64,000 nucleotides of DNA from Terriglobia bacterium (lineage in GTDB: Bacteria > Acidobacteriota > Terriglobia > Terriglobales > Acidobacteriaceae): positions 38,398-102,397 of the forward strand of contig JAIQGL010000031.1 in assembly GCA_020072585.1 (NCBI GenBank), read 5' to 3'. This document shows, piece after piece, positions 46,634 through 56,602 of the stretch. Position 1 is the stretch's first letter; each line of letters opens with the position of its first letter. A program made the position numbers and the translations under genes. The notes below the pieces were generated by a model, which was not told the origin of the DNA, did no database searches, and saw nothing but the letters and a program-made list of their open reading frames with translations.

Positions 46634-49060
46634 TTATTCCGGACGAATCACAGCATAGGTCGGAGCAAGGCCGACTCCAATTTTTGTGATCAATGCATCG
46701 GGGTCGTGACGAACAATCTTTTCGACATCCAGGATAGCCACGCTATCTTCCTCGCGGATCGGAACGTAGAGCAGCCCGTCAGACGTCACGTCAAACACTA
46801 CCTCCAGGTCCGTGGTGGGGCCGGGTATAGCGAAGTTGGCCAGCTCTGAAAAGTCATTCGCAGCCGGGTTGAAGTTGAAGATATTCACGATATTGGTGTT
46901 CAAGTCAAAGCTAAACAGCCTGTTGCCCACAATGCGTGGGAACCCAAGAAAAACCTGCGGAAGGCCTGCGGGAGAAGTTCCGTGCAGAGTGGCTACCAGG
47001 CTTGGGGCTGTGGGATTTGTGCCGACATCGAAAACGCGCAGAGCGCCATCATCTCCGCCCAGCACAATCAATCGTCCATCGGCGCTCAACTCCATGGTAG
47101 GTTCAAAAAAAGCAAAGCCCAGGGTGGTTGAAGGAATACTGGTAATGGTTCGCGTGGCTATGTTTATCACCACAAAGTTTGAACCGCCGCTATTGTCCAG
47201 TTCGTTGATAAAAGCGAACCGGCCATCCGGCGTCATCGCAAATGAACCAGGAAGTGCTGACGCCGTTATGATCCCAGTTGGTATGTCATCCACTACCTGA
47301 TTGAACGTAGGCGAGGTGGGATCGGCATCAATGGCATACAGGTCCAGTCCTCTGCGCTTGCTGGCCACAACATAGGCCGCCAGTTTTCCCGTGGCCAACC
47401 GCGGCGCAAGTACAATGGCCTTGGCCTGTCCCGGCCTGCTGTTGGCCTGTCCATTCAGCACGATGTGGGCTTCGATCGAATGAGTGTTGAAATTGAAAAC
47501 GTCAACTGCGGCAGGCGGAAAAACAGGCGCTATATATGCCCGAGTGCCGTCCGGACTCAGGGCAAGTCCGATCGGGCGCGGGCCGGTTGCGAACTGCGGT
47601 GTGTTGGTATCGTCCTTCACTATGTGCAGGACTGATAAGGTCGATGTGCCAAAGTTCGTCAGCGCAACCTGGTGCGTGGGTTTGAAATTGGGCGGGGTGG
47701 CTATGCTGAGCGCGTTGAGCAGGATGCCGCTCTGCTGCTGCTGGCTCACGTCCTGGGCAGAGTTTGGATTGGTCACCACAATTGCGAATGTTCCCGATGG
47801 AGCATTCGCTGGGACGGTCACTCGCAGCGCCGAAGATGTAACTGCGTCCGGCGTCAATGGGTCCATGTTGCCGATGCGCACAACGGCATCGGAAGCGAAT
47901 CCGGCCCCAGTGATACGAATTGTTTTGCTCTTGTCGTTCTTGATCTGTTTTTCATTGACGCCTTGAATGACTGGCGCCGTAGCCAGGGGCTGGGTCTGCG
48001 TAATGCCTACTGCAACAGCCCGCGCCGACTGCCCAACCAGCCCTTGATGCACGATGGCGCCAGCCGGGTTCGTAAGCATCGCCGCCGTGTCCACAACGAT
48101 CAGGTTCGGATTCACATTCGCATTCGACGTATTCACGTAGGCGCGGGTCCCCTGGCCATTCGACGTAACCATGGTGTTCTGCCCGATGGGCACACCGGCA
48201 GGCATAGATACTTCGCCCAGCGTCTGGCCAAATGTGATAGATCCCTGGGTCACGTCAATCATGCTTAGTAAAGTCTGGCCCACAGGCCCGAAGTTCATCA
48301 CCAGGGCAACTACCTTGGACGGATCTGTTGGATGAGGAGCGGCTGCCACCCCGAAGGCGAAGATAAACGGAATGGTAGTGACCGTGGAACTTGTGGCCGT
48401 ATCAATCACCACCAACCCGTTCAACCGAATGGCCAACAAGCTCTTTCCGTCTGGCGTCACCGCCGCGTTCTCAGCGCTCTGGAAGAAAAAGAAGTCATCC
48501 GGACCGCTCAATGGCGTTACCGCTCCTGTGGTCAGGTCCACGGAAACAATATCGGAGCTGGTGTTGAGATAAACCTTGTTGCCGGAGATCACAGGATTAT
48601 TGAAAAACAGATCAAGGCTGTTTGGGTCGTCACCCGCCAGTCCATTCAGAGAAATCTGTTGCATCACGCTCAGCGTGCTAGCGTCAATTACTTTGATTAA
48701 CTCGTCTTCTACATCTGTGACTACCACTTTCTTTCCATCCGGCGAGATGGCTATCTGGTCCGCTCTGATGCCGCGGATTCGCTTGATCTCCGCCTGGATC
48801 GTAAGATCGATTACAGAAACAAACTGGCCATTGAGGCCCGCTACAAAGGCCAGCCGGCCGTTGGGAGAAATTGCGATTGAATTCGCGCTGGTGGCAGTCT
48901 GTATGGATGCTATCTCCAGATCATCTGCCACGTTGAAAACGTGTGCTCTGGATGAAGTTGGCTCAAGCACTACATAGCGCTCGGCAGTTTGTCCTAAGGA
49001 ATACTGGCAGGTTAGAAAGGTTAAGGCTAGAAATAGGATTGGAATCCTCAACTTCAACAT
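46634..49060 (-). CDS. Secreted YncE-like beta-propeller with IPT/TIG domain
   Basis: 808 aa. Signal peptide (IPILFLALTFLTCQYSLGQ). Propeller repeats (about residues 30-330) of the type SANSIAISPNGRLAFVAG and IAISPDGKKVVVTDVED; an IPT/TIG domain around 355-435 (KTIRITGAGFASDAVVRIG); and a second propeller part (SPDGTRAYIAPVFP, MTPDGRFAFINEL). Probably a cell-surface or periplasmic binding protein; ligand unknown. GGAGGA 7 nt before ATG 49060. Confidence 0.85.
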   Translation of the reverse strand: MLKLRIPILFLALTFLTCQYSLGQTAERYVVLEPTSSRAHVFNVADDLEIASIQTATSANSIAISPNGRLAFVAGLNGQFVSVIDLTIQAEIKRIRGIRADQIAISPDGKKVVVTDVEDELIKVIDASTLSVMQQISLNGLAGDDPNSLDLFFNNPVISGNKVYLNTSSDIVSVDLTTGAVTPLSGPDDFFFFQSAENAAVTPDGKSLLAIRLNGLVVIDTATSSTVTTIPFIFAFGVAAAPHPTDPSKVVALVMNFGPVGQTLLSMIDVTQGSITFGQTLGEVSMPAGVPIGQNTMVTSNGQGTRAYVNTSNANVNPNLIVVDTAAMLTNPAGAIVHQGLVGQSARAVAVGITQTQPLATAPVIQGVNEKQIKNDKSKTIRITGAGFASDAVVRIGNMDPLTPDAVTSSALRVTVPANAPSGTFAIVVTNPNSAQDVSQQQQSGILLNALSIATPPNFKPTHQVALTNFGTSTLSVLHIVKDDTNTPQFATGPRPIGLALSPDGTRAYIAPVFPPAAVDVFNFNTHSIEAHIVLNGQANSRPGQAKAIVLAPRLATGKLAAYVVASKRRGLDLYAIDADPTSPTFNQVVDDIPTGIITASALPGSFAMTPDGRFAFINELDNSGGSNFVVINIATRTITSIPSTTLGFAFFEPTMELSADGRLIVLGGDDGALRVFDVGTNPTAPSLVATLHGTSPAGLPQVFLGFPRIVGNRLFSFDLNTNIVNIFNFNPAANDFSELANFAIPGPTTDLEVVFDVTSDGLLYVPIREEDSVAILDVEKIVRHDPDALITKIGVGLAPTYAVIRPE

Positions 49061-49282
49061 TGGCTATCCTCCGCTCTTGCCCAGGATGGCATGAGCTGTC
49101 TTTCAATATAAGTTTGAAGGATGAACAGAAACTATCAACCTATAGATATAGGAAGCAAGGGGGGCAGACAAGATTAAAGCAGATTTTGTATGCCGTGGCA
49201 AGCCTATCGACTACTTTTTAATCTATATTAAATATTAAAGGATAGTAATAAACTAGACCAATATTTGCAGACCACCGAGGAG

Positions 49283-49903
49283 CTACTTCTGTGTAACGGT
49301 GAGCTTGTGGTAGCCCACTGTTGCCAGATCGACTTTGTCCGGCAATTGGAACTGGGAATCTATCCCGACGTTAGGATATTTAGGAGTGACATACTTGCTG
49401 ACAAAGTACTCCAACGCCATGCGCGGCACGTTGAAACCGTCAATGCTGACTTCACGGACGCTGACTTTGCCCTGGCCGCCATTGCCGGCAGCATTGGCTT
49501 CAACCCGCACATCGTGCCGCCCACTGAAGACGGAGAGCAACGGGTTTGCCGATTTCTGCCCGCCGCGAATCTCATCAAAGTCGACGTTCAGAAAGGCCGT
49601 CACTACTCCTGAGCGTCCTTCCATGCGAAGCTTCTTCACGCCTTGTGGCAGAACGATCCGTCCGGAAGCAATGTAGTCATTGACTTCTTCCTCGGTCATT
49701 ACCGTGGGCGCCTGGTCAGGATGGGGCCGTTCCGCATTCTGCTGGATATGGTCTAGCTTGGCCTGTAGGCTTTCGGCCAGCCGGTGTCCGGCGGCTGATG
49801 GTTCAGTGGTAGATGAGGATTGCTGCACCAACGCCGGCCCTTGCTGGAGAATAAAGGCCACGCTCGCAACCAGCAGTATCGCAAAAAAAATTCTAGAGAT
49901 CAT
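49283..49903 (-). CDS. Secreted or membrane-anchored hypothetical protein
   Basis: 206 aa. One N-terminal hydrophobic segment (IFFAILLVASVAFILQQ), then a helical region and a beta-rich C-terminal half (VVTAFLNVDFDEIRGG, VSVREVSIDGFNVPRM), a layout like LmeA/DUF2993 lipid-binding proteins, but that is a guess. ATG 49903 overlaps the AsmA stop by 4 bp (ATGA), so it is coupled. Last gene of the operon. Confidence 0.65.
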   Translation of the reverse strand: MISRIFFAILLVASVAFILQQGPALVQQSSSTTEPSAAGHRLAESLQAKLDHIQQNAERPHPDQAPTVMTEEEVNDYIASGRIVLPQGVKKLRMEGRSGVVTAFLNVDFDEIRGGQKSANPLLSVFSGRHDVRVEANAAGNGGQGKVSVREVSIDGFNVPRMALEYFVSKYVTPKYPNVGIDSQFQLPDKVDLATVGYHKLTVTQK

Positions 49904-52464
49904 TTTGCATGCGCGGGGGCCGCCTGGGCAGTCAGCGGTTGCGGCGTAATTTCAGGTTTCGCCAGGGCCCCGGTGATCTCCCACTGGGTGCCGCTGGTGC
50001 TCACCTTAAGTTTTGCCTGCTTGTTCGCCAGGGATATTGTCCCGCTCACAGTATAGATGCGGGTTTCCGCCTTAAATTTGCTTGGTAATACCTTTAAGGA
50101 CTGGCGATCCATCTCCATGGCGCCCTGGAGTGTGTTAAATCTCAGGGGCTTGCCTGCTTCCAGTGCAAGGACTCTTGAAGTGCCGTTGCTCACCTGTAAC
50201 TCCGCCCGGCCTCCCGCACTGGAAAGCATCTCCTGCGGAGTCTTGCCTTCAAAATGTGTTGAATAGCTGACCTGGCCCTTGCCGGAAACCCATTGCGCGA
50301 GCTGTCCCGCAACGGTGTCGAGCGGCCCAACGCGGTCCAGGGCAACGCCATCCAGAGTTCCAGTTCCGCTGTAGCGCGGCTGTGCTCCACTCCAGTCAAT
50401 CTTCCACTCGCCCTGCGTTGTTCCGCCGGCGAGTTTGGCGGCAATGCGATTCACCAGCAGCGAGTGGTCTCCCACAACAACGTGTGCGGCAAATTTTTCC
50501 AGAGGTACATCGGCTACCTTCAACTCTCCCACGGAGAGGCTTCCTTCGGCGCGAAAGTCCGGTAGCTTATTGTCCGATCCGGAAAGAAACGGCAGACTCC
50601 ATCCTTTATCCGTAAAACCCAGAATACTGGCCACATCCGGGACTGCCAGCGAGTCAAGATGTAAATCGAATTGCAGCGGACACGGAGCCGCACCGGCACA
50701 AGTGAATGGGCTGTTAATCGACCCGGTAAAAGCGATAGGGCTATGTTCAAACTGGCCGCTGATATGGCTGAGGAGCAGCGCCGCATCCGTCAGTTGCGCC
50801 TCTGCTTCCGCCATGACCAGCCGGTCTTTCAATCCGGGAATCCATGTGGCCACATTTTGCAGGTGCGCTGTCCCCTTTAGTTTGGGGGGAGCAAAATTTG
50901 CCCACGGACCATTCACGCTCAGGTCGACCTGCGCTGAAGCTGTGGTATTCGCAATTTGTGAGCGGAAGCCCGTGGCACGGCCGAAAGCCAGCAGCCGTTC
51001 CAGCGGCACCATGCCTTTGGCGCTGACAAAATATCCGCTGTTGTCGAGACTCCCCTGGACTTCAATCGTGGTGGACGTTCCCATCTGGACCGAGAAGGAG
51101 TCAATCGTGAGGGACGCCGGCTCGAAAGCAGCAGTGGGCGGCACAGCCGGACTTGGCGGCGCCGGCGCATTCGATTTTTTCTTCTTTACCACCAGAACTC
51201 CAGGCGTATCGCCGGCGCCAATATGAAACCGCACGGCGCTCACCGGAAACGGTTTGTCGCCTGCCGAAGATTGCATCAGGAATGGCGTCGTCATGCCGGT
51301 TCCGTGGAAATCATGGACTCCCGCGCGTGAGTGGAAACCGAATGCCGCATTCAGATCACCGCTGGCCGTGAAATCATCAGGCAGAGAGCGGCGTGCCTGG
51401 CGCGCAAGTATCGCCAGCAATGAGAGCGGTACGCGGTTCGCAACCATCGATACGTCATAATTATGCGCGCTGGGCGTGAAGTGGGCGGTCATCAAAACGC
51501 CACCCGTTCCCAAAGGCGTGTCGCACTTCAACCCAAGGACGCCTTTCGTATAATCGCCCAGACAGCGGGTGCGAACTTGCGGCATCGAATCACGATTGAT
51601 ATCAAAACGGCGGAAATTGCTCACGTTTGCCGTGGCGGTGATGCGCAGGTCGGCAAGCGGGCCGGCGATTTGCGCGTTTGCGTCCAGCGCGCCACGCCAT
51701 CCTTTGTCCTGCCCCAGCACAAGGCCTGAGAACTGTCCCAGCTGCGCCTTTTCCCATGAAACCTGTAATTTCACAGGCATATCGCGCAACGTGGCGGAAC
51801 GCTTTACGTCGCCCTCCAGCAGCACCGTGCCCGTATCGTTCAGGTTCATATCCGTGCGCACAGGATGCCCTTCAAGCCGAACGTGCCACGTGTCTTCCGC
51901 GGCCAGCCAGAAGGCGAAATCAGTGTTGGTAAGAGCGTAGGGTTTTTTCTCCGGGCCGATTTTAAGATTGATCCGGCCGGAGCTGGCTTCAATGTAGGGG
52001 AAGCGGGAGCGCTGTTCCGCACTGCGTTTTGCCGTGGGTGCGGTGGGTACCTGCTCCACACGCAACAGCAGGGATTCCAGGTTCCAATGCTCGCCGGCGT
52101 AAACCAGATTCAGGCTGGGTGGAGCAACATCGTCAGTCAACTTGAGGTTGGCGATTTCCAGACGTCCCTGCCACAATGAGGTCAAGCGCAGGTCAGCGGT
52201 GACCTTGCCGCACAGCAGTAACGGCTCCGCGCTGAACGCAGGATCATCCATTACCTGAAAATCGTAGAGATCAAAGCCCGGTCGCGGAAAAAGCCGGTAC
52301 TTCACCGATCCAATCTTCACTTCCCTTCCCAGCGCCGCGCTGAGCGTGGAAGCTAGCCGCTTGCTGAAGCGGGCGCCATTGATGTTCGGCGGCAGAAAGA
52401 TGCACAGTGCCAGGACCACCAGCACAACCGCGACGATTTTTTTTCGCGTATAGGCCAAGATCAA
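49900..52464 (-). CDS. AsmA-family protein
   Basis: About 854 aa. N-terminal membrane segment (KIVAVVLVVLALCIFLPP) with the rest in the periplasm. AsmA_N-like start (RLASTLSAALGREVKIGSVK) and AsmA_2 domain near the C-terminus (GAMEMDRQSLKVLPSKFKA ... GTISLANKQAKLKVS). AsmA proteins affect outer membrane assembly and lipid transport. The start is uncertain: TTG 52464 overlaps the lepB stop as TTGA; ATG 52491 overlaps the lepB end more. The frame extends further upstream, but that is inside lepB. Member of the nine-gene operon. Confidence 0.8.
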   Translation of the reverse strand: MILAYTRKKIVAVVLVVLALCIFLPPNINGARFSKRLASTLSAALGREVKIGSVKYRLFPRPGFDLYDFQVMDDPAFSAEPLLLCGKVTADLRLTSLWQGRLEIANLKLTDDVAPPSLNLVYAGEHWNLESLLLRVEQVPTAPTAKRSAEQRSRFPYIEASSGRINLKIGPEKKPYALTNTDFAFWLAAEDTWHVRLEGHPVRTDMNLNDTGTVLLEGDVKRSATLRDMPVKLQVSWEKAQLGQFSGLVLGQDKGWRGALDANAQIAGPLADLRITATANVSNFRRFDINRDSMPQVRTRCLGDYTKGVLGLKCDTPLGTGGVLMTAHFTPSAHNYDVSMVANRVPLSLLAILARQARRSLPDDFTASGDLNAAFGFHSRAGVHDFHGTGMTTPFLMQSSAGDKPFPVSAVRFHIGAGDTPGVLVVKKKKSNAPAPPSPAVPPTAAFEPASLTIDSFSVQMGTSTTIEVQGSLDNSGYFVSAKGMVPLERLLAFGRATGFRSQIANTTASAQVDLSVNGPWANFAPPKLKGTAHLQNVATWIPGLKDRLVMAEAEAQLTDAALLLSHISGQFEHSPIAFTGSINSPFTCAGAAPCPLQFDLHLDSLAVPDVASILGFTDKGWSLPFLSGSDNKLPDFRAEGSLSVGELKVADVPLEKFAAHVVVGDHSLLVNRIAAKLAGGTTQGEWKIDWSGAQPRYSGTGTLDGVALDRVGPLDTVAGQLAQWVSGKGQVSYSTHFEGKTPQEMLSSAGGRAELQVSNGTSRVLALEAGKPLRFNTLQGAMEMDRQSLKVLPSKFKAETRIYTVSGTISLANKQAKLKVSTSGTQWEITGALAKPEITPQPLTAQAAPAHAK

Positions 52465-53240
52465 TGCACCAGCCGGAAAATCCGGTTCCATCGGGTCAGC
52501 CCAAAAAAATGTATGGTCGTATGCAGAAAAGACACCACGCGGTCCGGAATCGGCTTGGGCTCTCCGGTTTCTTCCGGCACATTGAATGACCAGAAGACGA
52601 CCAGCGGCCGCCCGATCATGTTGCTTTTCGGAACAAAGCCCCAATACCGGCTGTCCAGACTATTGTCACGGTTATCGCCCATGGCAAAATAGTGGTCCGG
52701 TGGAATCACCAATTCGCCATTGTGAATGCTCTGCTGCAACGTTGAGAACCAGCCTGGCGACAACTGCCCAATGCCATAGGAGATAGCCGAGGGAAACTCG
52801 TCACGATATGTGTCGTAGGAGCCATTGCGGACCACATACGGCTCTGCCTGGGCCACGCCATTCAGGTAAACCACGCCGTTGTGCAGCCGAATGCGGTCGC
52901 CCGGAACGCCGATGATGCGCTTCACCAGATACATGCCTGTGTCATTCGGGTTGGGCGTAAGAAAAACAGCGGTATCGCCCCGGCGGACATCGCGGTAAGG
53001 AAAGAGCCAGCTCAACGCGCTCTTGCCCATCGGCGTAAGCCGGTCAACAAACACATGGTCGCCCACCAGCAGCGTGTACTCCATGGAGCGTGATGGAATT
53101 TCAAAATGCTGGATCACAAAGGTGAGAATAAACAGCCCCACCACCAGCACAGAGGCAATTCCGGCAATCGATTCCGGCAGGGTCTCTTTTGGACGCTCCG
53201 GTTTTTCCTGCTTCTCTTGATTTTTCTTAAATAATTGCAA
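52461..53240 (-). CDS. lepB: Signal peptidase I, first of three tandem copies (most downstream)
   Basis: 259 aa. Inner membrane serine peptidase that removes signal peptides from exported proteins. One membrane anchor (about residues 27-44, SVLVVGLFILTFVIQHF), catalytic Ser52 in IPSRSMEYTL, catalytic Lys in YLVKRIIGVPGD, and the GDNRDNSLDSRYWGFVP box. Starts with TTG 53240; 26 bp after the previous lepB. The three copies share the catalytic residues and differ in the loops and the C-terminal tails. Confidence 0.93.
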   Translation of the reverse strand: MQLFKKNQEKQEKPERPKETLPESIAGIASVLVVGLFILTFVIQHFEIPSRSMEYTLLVGDHVFVDRLTPMGKSALSWLFPYRDVRRGDTAVFLTPNPNDTGMYLVKRIIGVPGDRIRLHNGVVYLNGVAQAEPYVVRNGSYDTYRDEFPSAISYGIGQLSPGWFSTLQQSIHNGELVIPPDHYFAMGDNRDNSLDSRYWGFVPKSNMIGRPLVVFWSFNVPEETGEPKPIPDRVVSFLHTTIHFFGLTRWNRIFRLVH

Positions 53241-53266
53241 AGATTCTGGTCCTGACTGAATTGAGA

Positions 53267-54034
53267 TCAGTGCACAAGATGAAACATGCGGTGCCAGCGT
53301 GTTTCATCAAAAAAATGAATGATCACGTGAAACAGAAATCCCAGGCGATCTTCCATGGAAGTGCGCTGGTATTGGTCTTTTGGCGTATCGAATGACCAAT
53401 AAATAAACAAAGGACGGCCGATCACATTCTCCCTGGGAATAAAGCCCCAAAACCGGCTGTCCAGGCTCACATCGCGGTTGTCGCCCATGCCAAAAAATTT
53501 GTCTGGCGGAATCACCAGCTCGCCATTCTTAACGTAGTCGCGCATCACCAGCGGCCATTCTGCATTGACCTCTTCTTCCGGAGGCGCTGGAACCGCCGGA
53601 AACTCATCACGATATGGATCCACTCTGCCGCCACTGTGGATCACATACGGTTCATTCAGCTCTTCGCCGTTTCGGTACACCTTGCCATCGTGCAGATGAA
53701 GCCGGTCTCCTGGTATGCCTATGATCCGCTTCACCACGTACATTCCGGGTTCTTTCGGATGAAGAAATACGATAATGTCTCCATGCCGGATTTCACGGTA
53801 CGGGATGAACGGTCCCACATATCCCGCCTTGGCCGTCGGCGTCAGCCTGTCCACAAACACATGGTCGCCCACCAGAAGAGTTTGCACCATGGACTCTGAT
53901 GGGATTTCAAATGCCTGGACTATAAACGTAATGATAAAAAGCCCTGACACCAGGACCGCCGCAATCCCGGCAATGGACTCGGGAAGGCTCTCTTTTTTCT
54001 TTTCCGGTTTTTGCTCTTTGTTTTTTGCGAACAA
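53267..54034 (-). CDS. lepB: Signal peptidase I, second of three tandem copies
   Basis: 255 aa. Membrane anchor at about residues 22-40 (IAAVLVSGLFIITFIVQAF), catalytic Ser48 in IPSESMVQTL, Lys in YVVKRIIGIPGD, GDNRDVSLDSRFWGFIP. TTG 54034 follows GGAAGAACG. Compared with copy one, it has an insert rich in Pro/Glu (VPAPPEEEVNAEW) in the beta-domain loop. Basic/acidic N-terminus (EKKKESLPES) matches copy one, so these two are the closest pair. Confidence 0.93.
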   Translation of the reverse strand: MFAKNKEQKPEKKKESLPESIAGIAAVLVSGLFIITFIVQAFEIPSESMVQTLLVGDHVFVDRLTPTAKAGYVGPFIPYREIRHGDIIVFLHPKEPGMYVVKRIIGIPGDRLHLHDGKVYRNGEELNEPYVIHSGGRVDPYRDEFPAVPAPPEEEVNAEWPLVMRDYVKNGELVIPPDKFFGMGDNRDVSLDSRFWGFIPRENVIGRPLFIYWSFDTPKDQYQRTSMEDRLGFLFHVIIHFFDETRWHRMFHLVH

Positions 54035-54079
54035 ACGTTCTTCCTGACCAGAATTTTTGTAGATTAACGTTTATCTAGA

Positions 54080-54952
54080 TCAACGAACCAGACGAAACGT
54101 ACGGTCCCAACGGGCCAGTTGCAGCAAGTGGGCCAGCGTTTGTCCCGAATGCATGAGTTTACCATCTGGGGCGTCCGGTTCGGGGCCTTTCACGGAGAGA
54201 TAGATCACCAAGGGCCTGCCAACGATGTTGGCCCGGGGTACAAATCCCCAATAGCGGCTGTCCAGACTATTGTCACGATTGTCGCCAAGAACAAAGTATT
54301 CGTCCGCCGGAACCACCAGTTCGCCATCGCTTACATAGCGTGCCAGCTCGTAGCGCCAGTGCCGGTCAATTTCACGCGAATACCCCCGCTGGGAAGGAAA
54401 ATTGTCACGGTATCCATCCGGCATCCGCTGCTGATGGATCGCATAACTTTCCTGCAATGGCTCGCCGTTGACGTAGACCGCTTTGTTGCGCAGCCGAATA
54501 TGGTCGCCCGGCATTCCGATCACGCGTTTCACCAGGAATTGCGAGGGCTCCACGGGAAAATAGAAGACGACGATGTCTCCTCTTTGAATCGTTCCATAGG
54601 GCAGCAATCGCGGGCCGCCGCCGTTTACGGCAAAGTGCAGTTTGTCCACCAGCAGAAAGTCGCCCACCAGCAGCGTGTTCTCCATGGAACCGGAGGGGAT
54701 CTGAAAGGCCTGCACAATAAACGTGATTACAAAGATACTGAAGATCACTACGGTGAAAAATGTCTGCGTACCAAACAGGTCGCGCGGGGCGGAATGACGC
54801 GCGGTCACTTGATATGGAGTTGTTTCCTGAGCGCCTGCCTCTGTGACCGGCTGCGTCATCTCACCAGGACCCGCGTCCAGCGGTGGTTCAGCAGCAGTCA
54901 CATTCTGTGACACGAACTCTTGCTGCGCCGGGTTTTGCTCATGCTCGTTCAT
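54080..54952 (-). CDS. lepB: Signal peptidase I, third of three tandem copies
   Basis: 290 aa. A longer N-terminal polar extension (about 60 residues, QNPAQQEFVSQNV, Pro/Thr/Glu-rich) before the anchor (FTVVIFSIFVITFIVQAF, about 65-83). Catalytic Ser89 in IPSGSMENTL; Lys in FLVKRVIGMPGD; GDNRDNSLDSRYWGFVP. It overlaps the rnc stop by 4 bp (ATGA), so it is coupled to rnc, the usual lepB-rnc pairing; this copy is probably the ancestral one. Confidence 0.93.
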   Translation of the reverse strand: MNEHEQNPAQQEFVSQNVTAAEPPLDAGPGEMTQPVTEAGAQETTPYQVTARHSAPRDLFGTQTFFTVVIFSIFVITFIVQAFQIPSGSMENTLLVGDFLLVDKLHFAVNGGGPRLLPYGTIQRGDIVVFYFPVEPSQFLVKRVIGMPGDHIRLRNKAVYVNGEPLQESYAIHQQRMPDGYRDNFPSQRGYSREIDRHWRYELARYVSDGELVVPADEYFVLGDNRDNSLDSRYWGFVPRANIVGRPLVIYLSVKGPEPDAPDGKLMHSGQTLAHLLQLARWDRTFRLVR

Positions 54953-55725
54953 TCACTCTCTGCCTGGCCGCGCAAATGCTCCAATGCCTGCTTGGCAGCC
55001 AGTTGTTCGGCTTTCTTTTTCGTTCCGCCTTCCGCCCGGGCCACATATTCCGGCTTGGTCTGCCCTTGAATATAGATGCGCGCCTCCACCGTAAAGGTCT
55101 TGCGGTGGTCGGGCCCCTGTTCTTTCACCGTGGCATAGACCGGTTGCTGCCTCCCGCTCGATTGCAGCAGCTCCTGCAATGCGGACTTATGGTCCGCCAG
55201 GCTGAATTCACTTTCTCCTTCGGCAGTAATCGCATCCAGCTCAGACTCAAGAATCTGCTGGATGATAAACTTGCGGGTTTTTTCCAGGCCGGCATCCAGA
55301 TACATCGCGGCGATCACGGCTTCAATCGCATCTGCAAGCAGCGTTCCTTTGGACCGCCCTCCGCTCCGCTCTTCACCGCGTCCCAGCCGGAGATACTGCC
55401 CCAACCCAATCCTGGTTGCCACGCTCACCAGATGCTCAGCGCTCACCAGATGGGCCTTGAGCTTGGAGAGCTGCCCTTCATGAAATGTGGGAAACCTCTC
55501 AAATAACAGCTGGCTGGTTACCAGTCCCAGAACAGCGTCCCCTAGAAATTCAAACTGCTCATTGTCGTGCTTCTCCGCGGCTGCATCCGGTCCACCGGCC
55601 TTGGATTCTTCGTGCGCGTGAGAGCTGTGCGTAAGGGCCCGTTCCAACATCTCCGGGCGTGCAAAGGTGTGTCCAAGGGCGGATTGCAAAGCAGCAAGAT
55701 CAGACTTCATGACAATGATACTCAC
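54949..55725 (-). CDS. rnc: Ribonuclease III
   Basis: 258 aa. Cuts double-stranded RNA in rRNA and mRNA processing. Catalytic domain with NEQFEFLGDAVLGL and LLADAIEAVIAAMYLDAG; C-terminal dsRNA-binding domain (about residues 170-240: KSALQELLQSSGRQQP, GGTKKKAEQLAAKQAL). Start GTG 55725 overlaps the previous stop as GTGA, so translation is coupled; ATG 55710 is an alternative. Confidence 0.95.
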   Translation of the reverse strand: MSIIVMKSDLAALQSALGHTFARPEMLERALTHSSHAHEESKAGGPDAAAEKHDNEQFEFLGDAVLGLVTSQLLFERFPTFHEGQLSKLKAHLVSAEHLVSVATRIGLGQYLRLGRGEERSGGRSKGTLLADAIEAVIAAMYLDAGLEKTRKFIIQQILESELDAITAEGESEFSLADHKSALQELLQSSGRQQPVYATVKEQGPDHRKTFTVEARIYIQGQTKPEYVARAEGGTKKKAEQLAAKQALEHLRGQAESE

Positions 55726-56591
55726 TGCGGCTCCAAGTTCCGGGAGCCTTTCGCCATTCCGGCCAGGCGCTCGTGTTCAACTTCAGCCAGCTGTTGCAGC
55801 TCGGGATCAGAACTGGAGAGCTGGAGAGCCTGCTGCACAGAACTGAGCGCTGCCGCATATTTCTTTCGATGGTCCTGGGCCAGGGCCAGATGGTACCAGA
55901 CACGCGGATCGGGACGGATTTTTGCCAGCTGCGCCGCTCTCATCAGGTCTTTTTCCGCGCCAGCGTCATCTCCCGTCTTCAGCTTCATGATCCCCATCGC
56001 CGAATAAGCCATGGACTGCAATGTTGTCTTGTAAAGCGGAGCAGTTTCGGCTGAGGTATTGGCATAAGCCGCTTCAGCAGCCTGGATGGCGCGGCCTGCA
56101 TTGTGCTTGATGGCACTGACCTTCCTTTCCCGGTCACGGTCCCGCTCTCCCAGTCCGTCCGCCAGCGCCGTAGCGGTAAGCACCAGGGCAAGCGGATTGT
56201 CAGGGTCAAGTTCCAGAACTTTTTCTCCCATGGCGAGCATTTTTGACGAGTTATTTTCATGCTGGTACTGCAACATGGCGCTTGTATAGAGATAGTGGCG
56301 CAATTCGCTGGTGGGATATCTGGCGGCAAAATCGTTGGCCGCAGCTTCTTCAGCAGCCGCGCCGGTCAGAGCATACGCGGCGGTAAAGTCGTTGCGTTCC
56401 TGCTGTGTCTTCGCCTCAGGACGCCTTGGCCCTGCCGCCTGCTGCGCACCATTGACCAGCGCACTGGATTGAATCACGGTCAAAGCCAGAAACACCCCGC
56501 ATAGAAAAACAGCTCCAGCCGAAACCCGGCTCCATTGCGGGAACCGTGCCAGGGACTGGGATGCTCCGGATTTTGCGCGATCTGCACTCAT
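55722..56591 (-). CDS. TPR-like protein with N-terminal membrane segment
   Basis: 289 aa. N-terminal hydrophobic segment (about residues 24-45, SAGAVFLCGVFLALTVIQS). The rest is helical with TPR-like motifs (YHLALAQDHRKKYAAALSSV; KVLELDPDNPLALVLTATAL). Clear paralogue of the gene at 56603: both contain the pattern LDPDNP-LVLTA, then LALAQDH-KY-AL-S. Function unknown; may help in protein assembly. Coupled to rnc by overlapping GTGA. ATG 56591 starts 11 bp after the previous stop. Confidence 0.75.
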   Translation of the reverse strand: MSADRAKSGASQSLARFPQWSRVSAGAVFLCGVFLALTVIQSSALVNGAQQAAGPRRPEAKTQQERNDFTAAYALTGAAAEEAAANDFAARYPTSELRHYLYTSAMLQYQHENNSSKMLAMGEKVLELDPDNPLALVLTATALADGLGERDRDRERKVSAIKHNAGRAIQAAEAAYANTSAETAPLYKTTLQSMAYSAMGIMKLKTGDDAGAEKDLMRAAQLAKIRPDPRVWYHLALAQDHRKKYAAALSSVQQALQLSSSDPELQQLAEVEHERLAGMAKGSRNLEPQ

Positions 56592-56602
56592 AAAAATACG
56601 CT